From positions 270,665,870 to 270,729,869 of the forward strand of contig NC_081407.1 of NCBI RefSeq assembly GCF_030272615.1: a stretch of 64,000 nt of DNA. The letters are read 5' to 3'. The translations under genes and the position numbers were made by a program. The first letter of the stretch is position 1, and every line of letters begins with the position of its first letter. The stretch is from Cryptomeria japonica. Lineage: Eukaryota > Streptophyta > Pinopsida > Cupressales > Cupressaceae. The notes under the pieces were generated by a model that was not told the origin of the DNA, made no database searches, and worked only from the letters and a program-made list of their open reading frames with translations. Positions 12,001 through 24,000 of this stretch are shown one piece after another.

Positions 12001-15000
12001 AGCCAAGGTCCGCTAGTGCTAGGACTTCATTAGTGACTATGAAGGTAACTTGACTACTAAGAAGTCTTATTTTCAATACATATATTATGATTACATTGCA
12101 ACAGAAGCCTTGGCACTTAATATATGTATTTGACTTGTTTAGGGAACTGCATATATATCACATGACAATGCAAGGGGATTCTAAAATAATTCTAGCAATT
12201 ATAACTAGGTTTAGTAAACATTGAAATAGCCCCTCTTTGACACACATACTTCACTCCATATGTCAAAGATATTTTTGAGATCAAATTTTTTCATTCCTGA
12301 AGCCTTGGCATTATTTGAACTTTTTCATTGTTTCAAAGCTTTCCTCTCAACCATGTCCAAAGATTGAAAAACTAGGCACCATATTTCCTTGTTGGTTACA
12401 TAAACAATAGAGGTTTGGAAGAAGAATGGTTACTTGACAATCACTCACTTCTATAAAGATTTAGATGGTTCATCAAGAGAGATTGAGCTTGTAATGTCCC
12501 CTCTTTCTTAGTGATCATTCAGGATTGGAGATTCACCTCTTATCCATCTCCACAGGTGAATTCAGTGCATAGGGGATGATATTGCCAGCTAGGAGGTTTA
12601 TACTTAGTCTTTTTTTGGCTTGGGTGGATTTAAATCTTATGCACTTAATTTATTATAAAGTTCCTTTTCTATAATTAGAAATTTTTATAAAGTAACTTTA
12701 TAAAAAGGGGATTAATGAAAAGCTAATAATTAATTATAAGACTACCCCCTTGGGCGCCCCTCTCTAGACAAAAATGAGAAATAAACTTTAATTTAAAAAT
12801 GATCCCACTCATGACAAATTGAACCCTCAAATTGGATGCCCAAATTGGAAGAATATTCCAATGGAATCTTAGCATTTTAGAGCCCTAAATTGCGTGTGGG
12901 GTTTGAGAGCACAAAAAGAGGTGTACGTGAAAGAATTGGCATTCATTTTCATTTGATATTGACATTTTGTTCCTTGAAGAGCTCTGCAACAAGAAGCTTG
13001 GTTGGAATTTCAGGTTGGGAATGGAAACTCTCAATCTTCTACAGTGTTTGGACGAAAATCCACACACTTGCAGCATTGAAGGATCCTCTTTCAGGCCATT
13101 TGGGGTCAATATTTGGAGGAGATTTTACAATTACAGCAGGTTTGAGACAACAACAGCAGATTTGAGCAAATTGAAGGACATTTCCAGCAAGTTAGTTGCC
13201 AATTGGTGCTGGCCGTACCATTCTTACTTGGCCGGTGAAACCAATAAAATTAATTGGAGGGTTTTAGATTTGGATTTTGTTTGTAAATTCATTGTTGGCA
13301 GCAAATAAAGACAGATTAGTGGTTCTTTCAAGGAATTCATAGTAGAATTGGGCTACATCAGCATTTTAGTGGGGAAAAGAGGTCGATTTTGGAGATTTCT
13401 CCTATCAAGAATTAAAATAAAGTACCTGATCTGCTATTTCTTCATTTATTTGTTTTTGGTAATTATATACTAGGAGAATAAAACACCTTGGAGCAATTTA
13501 CAGCACTTGAAGGCTCCTGTATTGTTCTGTCCACCACGTCCAACATCAAAATAAGCTCATCCAGGCTAGCGTAGGACACTTGGTAGGCCAATTTTGGCTG
13601 TAGTTGTCTTAAATAATTATTTATTTGAATTTGTAATTTGCTGGTAATAAAGTCAGAATTCTGAGATTTCATTTTAGTCAATTGTTCTTTTTTGGCATAA
13701 TCAAGCAAAAACCCCAAAAAACTGAAAAAAACATCAAAAAAATCCACCAAAACCCAAAAAACAAATTCGCTGGTCAAAGATTGTGGGCAAAACAAACCAC
13801 CAGATTGGGCTGAATTCCTAGTTGGCATCTTTCAGAGCTGGTAGAAGGCATCAACTTTTTTACTCCAGCAATCTTTTATTTTGCAAAACTGTCCAGATCG
13901 ATGAATACCACCTGTTGGAATTTGATGCCCATGGCCTTCAACACTCCAAGAATGACAATCTCTCTTGGAAGGGGAAATGTATAAATTTGAAAAAATCAAC
14001 TAAGGTGCCATTAATACTCATTGCAGCAGTTGAATCACTGTAATTTTATTACTAATTCTTCTAAAATGAGAGTCACACGATGATGTAGCAAGATTGGACA
14101 TAAAGGAAAGAAGGAAATGTTTGTGAGCTTAAAGCACTCAAAGATGTTCCATCCAGGTAGTAACTGTTCCAATAAAATCCACTTAATAATGTATGTGCAA
14201 AAGTTCTCCACAACATGTAGATACCCCCAAATTTAAAGGAGCTTCATGATAAAATGCAGAAAGTTGAAGCATTCACCATATTTTAGGGTAGGCACAAGTG
14301 GTTGAACCCAATGCAGAAAGTATTGAGGTGACCTCAGCTCCTCAAATCCTCAAATGGGGTTCAAACAAGGCCTATGAGAGGCAATCTGCAGAAAATGGTC
14401 TACATAATGGTTATCTAAATTGGTTTTTGCAGCACAGTTTTTGTTCCTTAGGCACTTCCCACACTTAATATTAGGAAGAGAGGCACAACCAATAATGTTG
14501 GAATCCTATGAAGGAAGGGAGTTGTCCATGAAGACACAACGACATTGCAATCCTTGTTGACATGACTAAGCTGGAGGATCAGTTTTATTCTTTACACGCA
14601 TATCACTAGTAGTTTGAGGAGGAAGTTAAAAAGAACAACAGTCACAAGAAGAGGCAAGATGATCTTTTCCCTATCACATGTCATACTTCTCATGCCAAGA
14701 CCAAGTGGTATCACCAATCTATAGGCTTAGACTGTTGTATTCTATCTGTTCCCTCCACAAGTGAAATGAAGTTGGTGAAATGAAACAAATAAAAAAATGG
14801 TTTCTAATCATCTACCTGGGTAGAAAGAAGACATCATATAACTAGCCTTTTTAGGCAATATAAGGTGTACACTCTCTTTGCTCCTATCTTTTTCTCATCT
14901 ACATATTTGTTGTCTTGATCTCCTTCTGATATTGATTCTATCTTCTGTAGGTGCACACATAGGCCTTGATACTCGCTATTTACAAATATATTTTCGTGTT

Positions 15001-18000
15001 ACTGTTGAATATCCAAGCAACTGAGAGGGGGGGTGAATCAGTTGATAACTTAAACAATTACTTCTATTTACACATCCAGAGTAACCACTAGAATTAACTA
15101 AGATAGATATAGCATGAAAAACATAGAAATACAACAGAATACACAATGATCATCAGATATGATGTGGAAAACCCAATAAGGGAAAAACCACAGAGAATGT
15201 TAGTTCTCAATATAAAACACCAGTTAAGGTAATTTTTGCACAGGGTGGCTCACTGCTAGAATGCTCACTGTCGAAGAGAGAAAGAAGAGAGAAAGAAAGA
15301 AAGAATCCACCACTATATCACAATCTGCAAAACCGAACTGCTTTTGGTGCCTCAATACCAACACACTTTCACACATCTCCAACAATCAGATCTTTCCTTT
15401 TCAATCTCGTATATCTGTAGTAACAATGCCACACTTTTTCCATACTAACTCATCCAGATCATCCTCATATATATATATTGTCTCCGGGAAACATAATCCT
15501 CTATGTCAGCCAAGACAAAGATCTAAAATAGATCAACACTAAAGATTTCGGTGGTGGGAAGTGTTGTGACGTTTTCACACATCGCCCCATTGCAAATGGA
15601 GACCCCCTTCTTTTTAGGCCCTTTCGGTCTTTTGGATTTGTTTTTGGGTCTGTTTGCAGTAGTCTTGTCAGTCTCTCTGCTTTGCAAGTGTTTGGGGGTC
15701 ATATTGATTAAATCTGCTTTTTGTTTGAGTGAATTTGGTGAAGTCTAGGGCCTGTTTCATCAATTTTAGGGTTTCTGTCTTCAATCCTAGATTTTAGGGG
15801 GTTTCTTTTAGGGTTTTGGAAAAACTGAATTTAGAACTAGAATCGAGACCCTTCAAGGAACCTCCCAGTAAAATTTGAGCGAATTCTAAGCACTTACTAT
15901 TTTTAGTAAGTTTCACTGGCTCTTGGATTGGTCTAATTTTGCCAAAAATCAAACTTATTATTTTTAGTAAGTTTCTATTTTTAGTAAGTTCTTTTCTGAC
16001 CTATTTTGCCCAAACCTTGACATTTTGGAACACTTACTATTTGGGAAAATCTATTTTGGCAGGTTCATCCCTGAAGACGTTGAAGACTGAACGTTCCTGA
16101 AGATCATTTCTAAATCTAGAAGAGTCGAAAGGTAGACAAGTTGGATCAAAAAAATGGTTAAGTTTGGAACTCCTATTCCAGAAGAGGAAAGCATGCAAAA
16201 TCATCCAAGTCTGGAAATTCACATCAATCCACCAATGTCATCTTGATCCGAAAATGGCCTGAAATTTGACTAAGTCTGAAAATTTGAAAGATCTTCCAAA
16301 ATCTAGAATTTGCATTATGATTCCTAGGGACCTGAAACCACTCTCAAACATCTTGACAATATAAATGAAATATAACTTAAAGTATAAGAAAGGAAAAAGA
16401 CAAAACACCTCTTGGGGATGTCTCCTGAATCAACAATCAACATCACATTTGCAACAATCTCCCCCTTTGTTATTGATGACAACATCCATCAACAATAAAC
16501 ACAAAACTCTCTACACAAGTTTGCATCAGATCATCAACTCAACATCTCTCTGAATCTCTTCCCCTTTGATATCAAAGACAAAGGCGGGCATAACTCCTTG
16601 TATGAAACTCGCTCCTGCTCCCCCTAAGAGGAAGCACCCAAGCATTAGTCTAGATACAAATATGCAAGTTGTTCACTGGACCAATGCACATCCAAATGTA
16701 CGTTAGTTCAAACTAGGAAGGAGTAATACCCTTAACTTCTGCTAGAGATACTCAAAAGTATCCTTACACAATGCCTTCGTGAAGATATCTGCAATTTGCT
16801 CTTTTGTAGGTACATACTCAACCTTTACTTCATTATCTGAAATGATACCAAATAGATATATGCTTTGTTCTGGAATGTTGTACTGGATTCTTAGAAATGT
16901 TTATTGCACTAGTGTTATCACACATAATAGAGATGGGTTCATTGAATGTGTTGACGTGTATTTTGTACACAATCAAACACAGAATAAAATACCCAAGGGT
17001 ACCTTATCCTCTCTTGAATAAAGCCTCTGATTGCTGAAGATATCGCGAAAAAGGATCAATCAGGATGACTCCAAGGTTCTTGTATGTAGGGTCTCTACGT
17101 GTGGATAAGCTCTCTGTGGTATGATATGATTTGCTGGAATCACAAGGGGACTTACATTTGATGCCTGAACTTCTGATTTGCTTTTAATATTGCTGGAACA
17201 CAAGATCTTATTGGCTTTGACTTGAAAAAAAAAGGAAAAAAGATGAGGGCAAGGAAAGGATCTAATCCTAACACTAAGAATGTAGGAGCAATGATTGATC
17301 TTTGATGAAATTCTAACTAAGTCTTGTTTCGACATCCCAGGACCATCTCCACAAGGCTAGTGCGATCTTCGAAGGAAAGCTTTATGATGTTCAAATCATC
17401 ACTGCAGGCATAGACACCATCAGGTTGATGCATATCAATGAAGAAGCGACAATTGAAGTTAAGCTTAAGCTGAATGATTCCAGTTGACTACGCAAGGCAA
17501 GTCTGCAATCAACAAACTGCTAGTAGTATGGATATACGAATTTCACCATCAATCAAGCACATTTCTTCCACTCATCTAATAACATGAAATCAAATATGAG
17601 AAGTATAAAGACCATGCAAATTGTCGAATCGACCCATAAATTTCACCATTTCTTCAATGAAGTTTTACAAGTCTCTTACAACAACATCTTGGCAACAATC
17701 TTTGCCTTCTCTCTCTACTCTACTCTAATTGCTATTCTATCTACTAGCTAATCACCTTCTAACTACTCTCTATCTGTCTTCTAACTGCTTCCAACTATTT
17801 TCTTACTATCTAATTACCTTTACAAATGAAATGCCAGGGCTTATATAGTGCCCTTAATACAATTTGATGGCTTAGATCAATTCGAGATCAATGGCCAAGA
17901 TTCAACAATGAAAACCCTAATTAGGGTTTGTTACAACCATTACATAACATTTAATGCTCGACCAATGAAATAATTGTATTGCTTGGACACATGTCCTCTC

Positions 18001-21000
18001 TGGAAAAATCAACCAATGGATAGCCGGGGTAGGTACATCGAAGTTTGTGCCACCTTCCATGAGTTAGGTACATTGAATCTGGAAATGCTGAGGTGGACCA
18101 CACTGACTGGAGAAGTGATGACTAGGATGCCACCTTGTCTGACACTTGTAACTTGGTAAATATTCAACTTGATGTTGTTGAGAAGCTAGCTTTAATTAAT
18201 TCATCTGGAACTATCTGCTTCTTCAACGAACCCTTGTTCTAACTTCTGGTGTCCTTGATGTGCAAGATGATTGTTGTACCTCGCTTTGGAATACTGGTTG
18301 GAGAAGTCGCCCTTGATGACGTTAGTCCAAAGAAGGCCGTCCTTGTCGATGCTAGGCTGGAGGAGGTCGCCCTTGTTGATGCTAGGCTGGATCGAAGAAG
18401 GTTGTCCTTGTCCTTGCTTGATCGTCCTTGATCTGGCTTGATTTTCCTTGAGGAGAGTCTTCCGACTTGTAGATCTTCCGGGCTTTGGAGTCGCCATCTT
18501 GATACCTACACAACATTTCAAAATTAGTAATATATCTTGAAATCTAAAAATTAAACTTTAAAAGGAAGATTCAAGATTTTAATTAGGAAACTTTATGATA
18601 AATCTTTGAATTATCATTTCCTAATTAACTACGCAATACTTAGATTTTTCCAAAAAAATGTCTAAAAATTCAAACCTTGAATAAGGGTGTCAAGATGATT
18701 TTGCCATACCTCCTCTTGAGAATTAACTCTAAGAAATGATGTAAAAAAAAAGAAGAATTTTGCTAGGCAAAGTGTAGATCAAAGCTCTCCCTTGGATAAA
18801 ATTGCGCCTCCATTAGCTAGCTTCTTCAAGATCTGGAAATTCGCCTTCAAATGTAGCAAGAAATTCGCCTCTCGCATAGCCTTCAATATGAATTTCGCCC
18901 TTCTTAGTCTCCACTCCTGGTAGAAATTCGCTCCTTCAAATTGCTCTTCCAAATCGCACTTGAAATGATGAGTGAATGATTTGAATAATGAAAAACATGC
19001 CTCAAATATATAGAGTGCTCACCATTTTATTTCCATGGGCCGACTTGGAAAAATAGGCCAAAAGATAAATAAAAATTAATAAAAGAAGAGGCCGACTTGA
19101 TAAAAACATTAAATAATACCCCAAGCGCTCCAATTTTATTTTATTTTTTAAAATAATAATAATTAATTTTAAATGCCTTTATAATTAAAAAATTCGATTT
19201 TTTTAGGCTCAAAATTAATTATTAAATACCATGCGCTTTTATTAAATGCCAAAAATATTTCAAGGTTTTATCGAATCTAGCATTTAATGTAATTTGAAGG
19301 ATATTTGGCGCCCAATCATGAAAAATAATGGCTATTAACAAGATCGCTCTGGTCCCTTGGTGAGGGACAGGAGCGATCTCATTCTAGACCTCACACTTCT
19401 TGTTTTTTACGTCCAAGACCTCATTTTTGACGTCCAAGATGGCATTTTTACTTAGAATTTCGAGTTCAATTTATTCGATCTTTGAAATGAGTGCACTTTA
19501 AAACCATTTTTGCCCTGGTCCCTTGGTGAGGGACAGGAGCTATTTTGCAAATCCAAGCTTATCCGTCCTTTGTTAGCCTTCCAAATTATATTCAATGGAT
19601 AAATCATGTTTTCCTTGGTCTCTTCAAATCATAAAATTGTCTTGATCCTGCAAGAATAGTGCAAATTTGAAATTCAAGCTCCGGTCCTTCAGTGAGGGAC
19701 GGGAGCACTTTTGCAATTACAAGCCAATTCGTCCTTTGCTAGCTTCGAAAATTATCTTCAACGGATCGATTGTGTCTTCCTCCATCCACCTCAAACGCGA
19801 AACTTGCTTTCCTTTTGCCAAAAACTTGCCTTGAGGGAAAATCGCTCTGGTCCCTTGGAGAGGGACAAGAGCGCCCTAACCAATCACCTTGGTCCCTTGG
19901 AGAGGGACAGGAGCGATTTTGTTACTTAGGCCGATTTTCTTCATTGTGGCGTACTTAAGTTATATTCAACGGGCAAAACATACTTCCCTTGACCTCCTCA
20001 AATCGGGAAACCACTTAAATCTTGCAAGGATAATGCGAAATTGGAATTCAAGCTCCGGTCCTTCAGTGAGGGACAGGAGCGATTTTTGCTCTCAGGGCCA
20101 AATCTTTTTACTTTTCACTTCAAATTTCCTTCGCTGAGGAAAATATCATCTCTTTACACGCCATGAATAAAAGTTCGAGTCCAAACAAGGTCTAAAAATG
20201 TGTATATGAATAAAATCGCTCTGGTCCCTTGGTGAGGGACAGGAGCGAATTTACCTTTCTAGACAAATACTCCATCATTTCATCGTCCTTAATCAAGTCT
20301 GGATGCTCTATCACGTTCATTTTGTCCTCCATCATGCCTTTGATGTCTCAATTTGTCCAAACAAGGTCAGGAATGACTCCACTAAGCCTTTTCGCTCTGG
20401 ACCCTTGGTGAGGGACAGGAGCGATTCGCCTTGGACCTTTGGAGAGGGACATGAGTGCTTTTCGCTCTGGACCCTCAGTGAAGGTCAGGAGCGAAATTTG
20501 ACTTTTCGAACTCTCTATCAGGACAAGTATAAGTGACATTTCCTTCTATGTTTCTTCTTTCTTATACTTTAAGTTATATTCCATATATACTTTCAGGATG
20601 TTTGAGAGTGGTTTCAGGCCTCCAGGAGTTATATTGCAAAATCTAGTTTTTGGAGGTTTTTCAGTTTCCAGACTTAGTCAAATTCAGGATCAGGACATTC
20701 CAGACTTAGCCAAATTCCAGGATCAGGACTTTCAGACTTAGCCAAATTTCAAGATCAGGACATCACTCAAGTCGGACTTGCTTATCCATGTGATCACCTG
20801 GGCGACACTCAAAATGCAAAGGCTAACTGACAAAACCCTAAAAGACCTAGAAAACAAACCCTAAAAAGCAAAAAACATGGGTCCCCATTTGCAATGGTGC
20901 GATGTGTGAAAACGTCACAACAGAATGTTACACCAATATCCTTCAAAGTTTGCTTCATCCATAGAATCTGTGTGCAACATGAAGATGCTGCAATATATTT

Positions 21001-24000
21001 TGCTTCAGCTATAGATAAAGAAATAGAATCCTGCTTCTTATTTGAACAAGCAACCAACTGGGAGCCAAGAAAGAATGCTCCTCTTGTACTTTTCCTGTGA
21101 TCAACACTTCCGACCCAATCTGCATTAGTATAAGCTATCAAAGTGAAATTTGAATTTCTAGGATACCACAAGCCAAACTCTTTTGTTCCTTTTAGATATC
21201 TGAAAATTCCTTTTATTGCCACAACATGTGATTCTTTTGGTTCTTGCTGAAATCTAGTCACCAAACACACTGCATACATGATATTCGGTCTGGTAGCAAT
21301 CAAATATAGCAATCCTCCAATCATTGATCTGTAGTGACTTGCATCAACTTTAGGACACTTATCATCTTTTGTCAATTTGCACAGTGGTCATAGGTGTACA
21401 TACCAATTTGGAGTTCTACAACCCAAAGTTCTTCAACAATTCCTTAATGTATTTGGACTTAGAAATGAAAATTCCTTTGTCATTTTGATTTACTTGCAAA
21501 CCAAGAAATAAATTTAACTCACCAATCATGGACATCTCAAATTCTTTTTGCATCTCATTAGCAAATTTTCTACACATACCTTCATTTCATCCTAATATTA
21601 TGTCATCAACATATACTACAACAATTAAGATTTTACCTAAATCTGTTTTGAAGTATAAATTTATGTCAGATGATCCCTTATGAAAACCTTGATCAATCAA
21701 GTACTTATCTAGCCTTCCATTCCAAGCTTTAGGAGCTTGTTTCAGTCCATACAAAGGCCTTCTTCAATTTGCACACAATGTTCAGATCATCTTTCGACTT
21801 GAATCCTTCTGGTTGTTCAATTTAAACTTCCTCTTTCAACTCTCCATTCAAAAATGCTAATTTCACATCCATTTGATAATCCTTGAAATCCTTAAAAGCT
21901 ACAAAAGCAAGAAACATCCTAATTGCCTCCATCCGAGCAATCGGGGGATGTCTCCTGAAAATCAATGCCTTCAATCTGTGTATAACCTTTGCAAACCAAC
22001 CTTGCTTTATTTCTCACAATTTTTCCATCTTTATCCAGCTTGTTTCAGAATACCCATTTTGTTCCAATCACATTTTTATCCTGTCGGTCTGTTAGCTATT
22101 TCCCATTTCCGATTCTTCTCATTTTGATTCAGCTCTTCTTTCATTTCCTTTATCCAATTTTGATCATTGCAAGCTTCTTCTGCTGTTTTCAATTCCATCT
22201 CTGAAAGTAAACATAATAGAACTTGTTCTTGAGTTGCTTTGTTTCTTGTAATAATTCCTTTGTTCTTATCTCCAATAATTTGATCCATTGAATGATTCTT
22301 CTGAACATATCTTGGGGTCTTAGATGTAGAAGCCAAAGCTTCCTAAGTTTCTTTTTCTTCTTCTCCTTCTTTGATTTTCTCTTCCCTTTTTATGTCAGCT
22401 GATTCATCAGACTCATATCTTGCCAATTTATCAGATTCATTAGAAATGTCTTTATCAACCTCCATATTTGCACTTTCAACAATCTTGTTCATCCTTTTTT
22501 TGTAACACCGGTATGCCTTGCTCCTTGTAGAGTATCCTAGGAATATACCTTCATCTGCTCTGCTGTCAAATTTTCCAAGATTATCTTCATCTCTCTGGAT
22601 ATAGCACTTGCTTCCAAATATCTTGAAATATTTCACTGTCGGAGTTCTACCATGCCATAGTTCATTTGATGTCTTTCCATGTCTTTTTTGGTATAGAATT
22701 TTGTTAAGAGTGTAGACTGTAGTGTGAATTGCTTCTCTCCAATAGACTTCCAGGAGTTCTGCTCCTTTGATCATTGTTCTAGTTACCTCTTGAATTGTTC
22801 GGTTCATCCTTTCCACTACACCATTCTGCTAAGGGGTCCTAGGGTCAGACGACTGACTTCTAATACCATGTTTCTTACAAAAGTTGTTAAACTCATTAGA
22901 AGTAAATTCTCCTCCTCTATCAGATCTCAAACACTTAATCTTTCTATCAACTTCATTTTCAACTTTAGCCTTGAATATTTTGAATTTTTCTAATGCTTCT
23001 GACTTCTCTCTTAGAAATGCAATCCATGACATTCTAGAATAATCATCATTCAACAACATGAAATACTTCTCACCTTGTATACTCCTTCTGGTCAGACCGC
23101 ATAGGTTTGTGTGCACTAAATCCAACAATCCAGTGGATGAGTGCTCCTTTCCTCTGTATGTTCCTTTCTTCTACTTTCCAACTTGACATTCTCTGCAAAT
23201 GTTGTTATTCAGTTTGGTTGGCCTCAACAAATCTCTCACTGCACTTGATGAACTAATCTTTACCAAGTTGTCTAAATTGATATGACACATCCTTCAGTGC
23301 CATATCGAGTTGTCATTGATCTAAGATAACAAGCAATGCTTTGTAGATCCTCCTAGCAGATACATGTTTCCACCAGTCCTTTTTCCTGTTGCAATAACAA
23401 TTCTGGATCCCTTTCAGATCTCACAACCATCATCCTGAAAAACAACATTGTAACCATTTTCGCACATATGTCCAACACTCAAAAGATTATGATGCAAACC
23501 ATTCACATAGTAAACATTGTTAGTATATGCTTTCCATCAAAAGATATAGAACCAATTCCCACAATTTGTGTTGTTTGATCATCTCCGAACCTAACAAAAC
23601 CACCATCATACTTTTCAAGTTTCACTAACTTATTTTTATCACTAGTCATATGATATGAACATCCACTATCAATCAACCATTCATTTCTATTTCTTCTAGC
23701 ATGTAAAGCAGTATCAGCAGTCTTAGGAATATCAATCTTAGGTACATCTCTTTCTACCAAAAACAAGCAATCACCATCTTCATAATTTGATTCATCATCT
23801 GAAATACTAGCATCATCTTTGACACAATAGGCTCTCTCATTAAATTTTCCTTTACCTTCTCGAGTCTTTTGTCCTGAACCTTTTTCCAAACACCTAGTAG
23901 CATTATGACCAATCTTTCCACATCTAAATCATTTATAAGAGGTAACATACCTTTGTATTTGCCGGTGCCTTTCTTCAGTTTCCTCACAAAGTTTGCTTCC

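Larger units (their letters stand above)
16949..20922 (-). repeat. Block B: 4-kb solo-LTR-like insertion (target duplication GAATG)
   Basis: 3974 bp with TG...CA ends, flanked by GAATG at 16944-16948 and 20923-20927, inserted in the Copia RNase H. No second terminal repeat and no retroelement domains are seen, so it is most simply a very long solo LTR. Read on the minus strand it starts TGTTGTGACG and ends ACGTCAACA. A TATA box (CACTATATAAGC) lies at about 17840-17850, giving about 3 kb of U3 and 0.9 kb downstream. The U3 holds ten hairpin repeats (19345-20493). A non-coding retrotransposon derivative is the alternative. Confidence 0.7.

Noticed and set aside
19345-20493. Integron-like attC sites or terminators
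   Set aside because: Hairpins lie in a plant LTR with a target duplication. There are no cassette genes or integrase.
15562-20922. Single 5.4-kb DNA transposon with 24-bp terminal inverted repeats
   Set aside because: The Copia LTR end, polypurine tract and RNase H C-terminus lie between the two ends (16431-16943), so they belong to two separate insertions.
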